A stretch of 64,000 nucleotides of DNA from Desulfitobacterium hafniense DCB-2 (GTDB lineage: Bacteria; Bacillota; Desulfitobacteriia; Desulfitobacteriales; Desulfitobacteriaceae). How positions within the stretch are numbered: the stretch's first letter is position 1; every line of letters begins with the position of its first letter. The translations under genes and the position numbers were made by a program. Location: positions 3,445,001-3,509,000 of the forward strand of contig NC_011830.1 in NCBI RefSeq assembly GCF_000021925.1. Reading direction: 5' to 3'. Of this stretch, positions 61,147 through 64,000 are shown in pieces. The notes beneath the pieces were generated by a model. That model saw only the letters and a list, made by a program, of their open reading frames with translations, searched no databases and had not been told where the DNA came from.

Positions 61147-62490
61147 TTACTTTCCACTGTCTTCCCGGGTGTCCGGAGACATGTCGGCACTATCCGGTGC
61201 CGGTCTCCGACTGGCTTTAACCCGGGTGATTCGAAAGCCCACCACTTCCATGACCGTAAAGGTATAGTCCATGAAATCAATCCGATCTCCTTTGACCGGT
61301 TTACGGCCAAGCCGGTTGAAGACAAAGCCCCCGATGGTGGAAACGGTCTCATCCTCGAATTCAACAGCCAATAACTCACTTAAGTCATCAAGGAGCACCC
61401 GGCCATTGATCAGATATTCGCTCTCCCCACTCTTGATAATCTCCGCTTGCTCGGCGCTTTCAAATTCATCATAGATTTCCCCGACCAGTTCCTCAATGAG
61501 ATCCTCGATGGTTACCATACCGGCTGTCCCGCCAAACTCATCCACCACAACGGCCAGATGAGTTCTCTGGACACGCATTTTCTGCACCAGATGAGAGATG
61601 GGCATCCCTTCCGGAACGATGAGTATATCCCGCTTCAATTCCCCAATATTTTTTACCGACGATTCGGAAAGGGACAAAAGATCCCGCATATGCACCAGAC
61701 CGATCACATTATCCTTATCATCGTCACAGAGGGGATAACGGGTATGTCCGGATGTTTTGACGGTTTCCAGAACTTCTTCCATTGAATCCTGTATATAGAG
61801 GCACATCATATCCTGACGAGGAACCATCACCTCGCTGACCACTCGATCCGAGAACTCAAAGACATTATCCAGGAGTTTTCCTTCCATCTTATCCAAAATA
61901 CCATGACGTTGGCTGGCATCCACAAGCATCCGCAATTCTTCCTCCGTATGAGCAAGATCGGATTCATTGGCCGGGGATATACCCCCAAGCTTCAGAATCA
62001 GGTTGGCAAGCCCATTAAGGAAACGGATCACCGGATAAAAGAGCTTGTAAAACATCTTTAGCGGACCGGCAGTCCACAGAGCTGCGCTTTCTGCTCTTTG
62101 AATGGCAATGGATTTAGGAACCAACTCCCCAAGGACAATATGCAGGAACGTAATCAGCAGAAACGCAATGACCACGGATACTGTATGGGTTAAGACTCCA
62201 TCCCATGCCACCAGGTTCTTAAAAAGCGGAGCCAGCAAGGTAGCAATGGCCGGCTCTCCCAACCAACCCAGCCCCAGGGAAGCTAAAGTAATCCCCAGTT
62301 GGCAGGCGGAGAGATAGGCGTCCAGTTGCGAGGTCACAGCAAGGGCAAGGGTCGCTTTTCGGGATCCTGACTCTGAAAGCTCGGCGAGACGGGTCTTTCT
62401 CACTTTTACCAAGGAAAATTCAGCGGCCACAAAAAATGCATTGAGAGCGACCAGGAACAATGCAGCAACTACTTTGGCAATGCTCCACAC
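61147..62490 (-). CDS. CNNM/CorC-type hemolysin family membrane protein with CBS domains
   Basis: The 447-residue protein has a DUF21/CNNM transmembrane domain (about 1-195, with NAFFVAAEFSLVKVRKTRL and ITLASLGLGWLGEPAI), two CBS domains (about 215-335, DMMCLYIQDSMEEVLE-type then MPISHLVQKMRVQRTHLAVVVDEFGGTAGMVTIEDLIEELVGEI) and a C-terminal CorC_HlyC domain. It is linked to Mg2+ homeostasis in related proteins. The first standard start is GTG 62490, but the AAGGAGG site is 18 bases before it, and an ATC codon at 62502 lies at the ideal distance. Confidence 0.9.
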   Translation of the reverse strand: MWSIAKVVAALFLVALNAFFVAAEFSLVKVRKTRLAELSESGSRKATLALAVTSQLDAYLSACQLGITLASLGLGWLGEPAIATLLAPLFKNLVAWDGVLTHTVSVVIAFLLITFLHIVLGELVPKSIAIQRAESAALWTAGPLKMFYKLFYPVIRFLNGLANLILKLGGISPANESDLAHTEEELRMLVDASQRHGILDKMEGKLLDNVFEFSDRVVSEVMVPRQDMMCLYIQDSMEEVLETVKTSGHTRYPLCDDDKDNVIGLVHMRDLLSLSESSVKNIGELKRDILIVPEGMPISHLVQKMRVQRTHLAVVVDEFGGTAGMVTIEDLIEELVGEIYDEFESAEQAEIIKSGESEYLINGRVLLDDLSELLAVEFEDETVSTIGGFVFNRLGRKPVKGDRIDFMDYTFTVMEVVGFRITRVKASRRPAPDSADMSPDTREDSGK

Positions 62491-62542
62491 TATGCTATCG
62501 ATTGGATTCTCCTCCTTTTATTCTATACATTTCTACCCCACC

Positions 62543-62914
62543 TCAGACATAAGTGGACCCGTACCATACCATGACTATCCAGTGTTTCTGTTTTTGGACA
62601 GGATCCTCTGTTGTTCCTCTATTAATCTCCCACATCTGAGGCAGTTGTACACTATCCAAATCGATTTTTTGGGGTAAAACAGCCAAGGCGCCGAAGATCA
62701 CAGCTCTTGGCGCCTGATTAATACTTGAATTATATTTTAATATCCAGAGTCCCTTTTGGGGTTGTTCAAAAGCCACACAGGGGTAAAAAGCCAAAGCCAA
62801 GCCTAAAAAAAGACAAAGGACAATGGCAACGAATTGTTTGGTCTTACCTTGCTCTATTCTTGCCAAGACATCATGATATGGAACTGCACGGGCAGGTAAT
62901 GGGTCGTCGTCCAC
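62543..62914 (-). CDS. Small single-helix membrane protein, unknown
   Basis: The 123-residue product starts with GTG (GAGGAGAG upstream) and has a polar N-terminus, one membrane helix (about 27-45, FVAIVLCLFLGLALAFYPCVAF) and a hydrophilic part. No family is recognised. There is a 53-base gap to the hemolysin-type gene on the same strand, so co-transcription is possible. Confidence 0.55.
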   Translation of the reverse strand: MDDDPLPARAVPYHDVLARIEQGKTKQFVAIVLCLFLGLALAFYPCVAFEQPQKGLWILKYNSSINQAPRAVIFGALAVLPQKIDLDSVQLPQMWEINRGTTEDPVQKQKHWIVMVWYGSTYV

Positions 62915-63053
62915 GATGTTCTCTCCTCTAATCCATTCTCTAATCTATAATTACTTAAGATATACTATAGAGTATAACTAAATAGGTCGTCAAGTGACAA
63001 CTTCCCCCATAAAGAGACGTTGCTTTTAAATAGCTTAACCAAAATAACCAGGG

Positions 63054-63557
63054 CTAAGTCTCTTTACGATTTTCAGAGGAGGCGAAAAAACTTAAGACAT
63101 CAGGATCCTCTTCTTCCCCGATGACCTGGTGAAGCAGAAAGGCCAGACCATTTGCCGATTCACTGTCCTGGTATTTTTGCGGCTCCTTATCCGCCTTAGG
63201 CGGCAAAGCATCCCTCTCCGGGAACTTTTCCGGATTCTGAGCCTGGGGCTGGAGAAGAAGTTCCAACACATCTTCATCTTCCTCTTCCCCAATCAGCTCC
63301 CAAAGATGCTTTAAAGGCTGCGGATTGTCCATGCTCAGGGAATCCTTGCCAGAGGGCGCCGCATACAGTTCCTCAAGGCTCCAACGACCAACCGTCGCCG
63401 GCGGCAAATCTTCTGTGGCGGGATGGTTGGCACTGTAAGCGCGGAGAGCTTCTTTCAGGATACCTTCCCATTGTTCCCGGGGGAAGGAATGGAGAAAGCC
63501 CCAAAGGGGCTCATCTTCTTCACTGAAGCTCAGAGTGAAGGAAAGGCTCTTGCTCAT
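63054..63557 (-). CDS. Putative ribbon-helix-helix adaptor (ParR-like) with duplicated acidic motif
   Basis: The 167-residue acidic protein starts KSLSFTLSFSEEDEPLWGFL and continues with LHSFPREQWEGILKEALRAY, the beta-helix-helix pattern of ParR-type DNA-binding adaptors (residues 3-41). The rest is disordered-looking and contains two copies of one motif, LIGEEEDEDVLELL (88-101) and VIGEEEDPDVLSFF (145-158). It overlaps the actin-like gene by 4 bases (ATGA) and follows it, as parR follows parM. No iteron cluster is visible on the downstream side. ParR identity is inferred. Confidence 0.55.
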   Translation of the reverse strand: MSKSLSFTLSFSEEDEPLWGFLHSFPREQWEGILKEALRAYSANHPATEDLPPATVGRWSLEELYAAPSGKDSLSMDNPQPLKHLWELIGEEEDEDVLELLLQPQAQNPEKFPERDALPPKADKEPQKYQDSESANGLAFLLHQVIGEEEDPDVLSFFASSENRKET

Positions 63558-64000
63558 GGGGCAGCATTGGCCTTCTTGGTTATGTTATTGACCAAATTGG
63601 CAGCCATAATTCTAAAGCCGGTGGCATTGCCGAACTGAGGATTCTCGATCAGCACTTTATTTTCAAATTGGAGGTGTTCAAAGATCATTTCTCCTACTTT
63701 CCCTGCCACAAGAACCGTATGAATCTTGCCCAGCATGGGTTTCAGAGACTTTTTGACCTCACGGGAAATATCCGTTCCCAGTTGCCCCAGCATATCCTGC
63801 ATCACAGGGTTGAGGTTAATGGCGCCGTTATTCCAGGGATACATCCCTTCATTGACGCGGAATACCTTATCCAGTTCCTTATCATCGGTTTCGATAGGGT
63901 TGGCATGATTAATCGTCATTTCCTTTAATTGCTCAGCCACACCGGTATAGGCCCATTTCAGCCCCTTTTCGATACTGAAGGAGTTGGGCGGATCAAGCAT
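63554..64000 (-). CDS. Actin-like ATPase (ParM/Alp-type), 3' part only
   Basis: Only the C-terminal 148 residues lie in the window, and the ATG at the very edge may be internal. The segment IHTVLVAGKVGEMIFEHL, then NPQFGNATGFRIMAANL is the late part of bacterial actin-like plasmid-segregation ATPases (the adenosine region plus the conserved 'NPQFANA-GF' strand-helix). The adaptor-like gene follows with a 4-base overlap. A DNA-segregation or cytoskeletal filament role is inferred. The nucleotide-binding start is outside the window. Confidence 0.6.
   Translation of the reverse strand: MLDPPNSFSIEKGLKWAYTGVAEQLKEMTINHANPIETDDKELDKVFRVNEGMYPWNNGAINLNPVMQDMLGQLGTDISREVKKSLKPMLGKIHTVLVAGKVGEMIFEHLQFENKVLIENPQFGNATGFRIMAANLVNNITKKANAAP

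Noticed and set aside
61095..61379. 94-residue minus-strand frame before htpX
   Set aside because: It is out of frame with, and inside, the CBS/CorC-type membrane protein gene.
1..64000. CRISPR array, tRNA or rRNA genes, prophage block
   Set aside because: No regularly spaced repeats, no cloverleaf sequences or rRNA motifs, and no phage structural genes were recognised on either strand.

Overview
The window looks like chromosomal DNA of an anaerobic, spore-forming Firmicute of the Peptococcaceae, most like Desulfitobacterium. This rests on an alpha/beta-type small acid-soluble spore protein, strong GGAGG ribosome binding sites with frequent GTG/TTG starts, sigma-A promoters, a Tat-exported [NiFe] hydrogenase beside a split-Soret-type cytochrome c, and B12-riboswitch-controlled corrinoid uptake. 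The genus is an inference. No rRNA, tRNA or CRISPR array was seen.

Layout. 0-5 kb: an ABC-F ATPase running off the left edge, a small tautomerase, and a BlaI repressor with an unusual M56-sensor fusion protein under a promoter carrying two operator-like dyads. 5-10 kb: a candidate structured RNA with its own promoter and terminator, pepT, an unknown protein, a type I toxin/antisense-RNA pair, an MFS exporter and a TSCPD protein. 10-24 kb: a large FAD/Fe-S 2-hydroxyacid dehydrogenase, a MASE3 histidine kinase, htpG, rmuC and a TetR-controlled RND efflux operon with a visible operator. 24-36.8 kb: topB, an ABC-2 exporter, a DUF1540 protein, a CPBP protease, an rRNA methyltransferase, an ectoine-type aspartokinase, alkA, two GNATs, an AarF/UbiB kinase and a phasin-like partner.

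36.9-42.1 kb is a cobalamin riboswitch followed by btuF, then an intact IS110-family element plus about 640 bp of structured non-coding DNA, then btuC and btuD. The insertion separates the permease and ATPase from the riboswitch. 42-50 kb: an NlpC/P60 hydrolase, prfC, a YbjN-like protein, a SASP and the lactate-utilisation operon lutABC. 50-53.2 kb is an accessory patch of small or secreted unknown proteins, an orphan LuxR-type regulator and a decayed IS1634-like transposase, followed by a fluoride riboswitch driving two Fluc/CrcB genes.

53.3-56.9 kb encodes the hydrogenase small and large subunits and a diheme cytochrome. 57-60.2 kb: a DUF421/DUF4363 pair, a 110-bp hairpin element with an 18-bp perfect terminal inverted repeat (part of it recurs at 34.8 kb), and a split UxaA-type dehydratase. 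60.2-64 kb: htpX, a CBS/CorC-type membrane protein, a small membrane protein, and at the right edge an overlapping pair that looks like a chromosomal ParM/ParR-type actin-filament system. The adaptor carries a duplicated acidic motif.

The least explained parts are the right-edge actin/adaptor pair, the IS110 element with its nearby structured RNA candidates, the terminal-repeat hairpin element, the structured RNA at 5.14-5.27 kb and the type I toxin locus.
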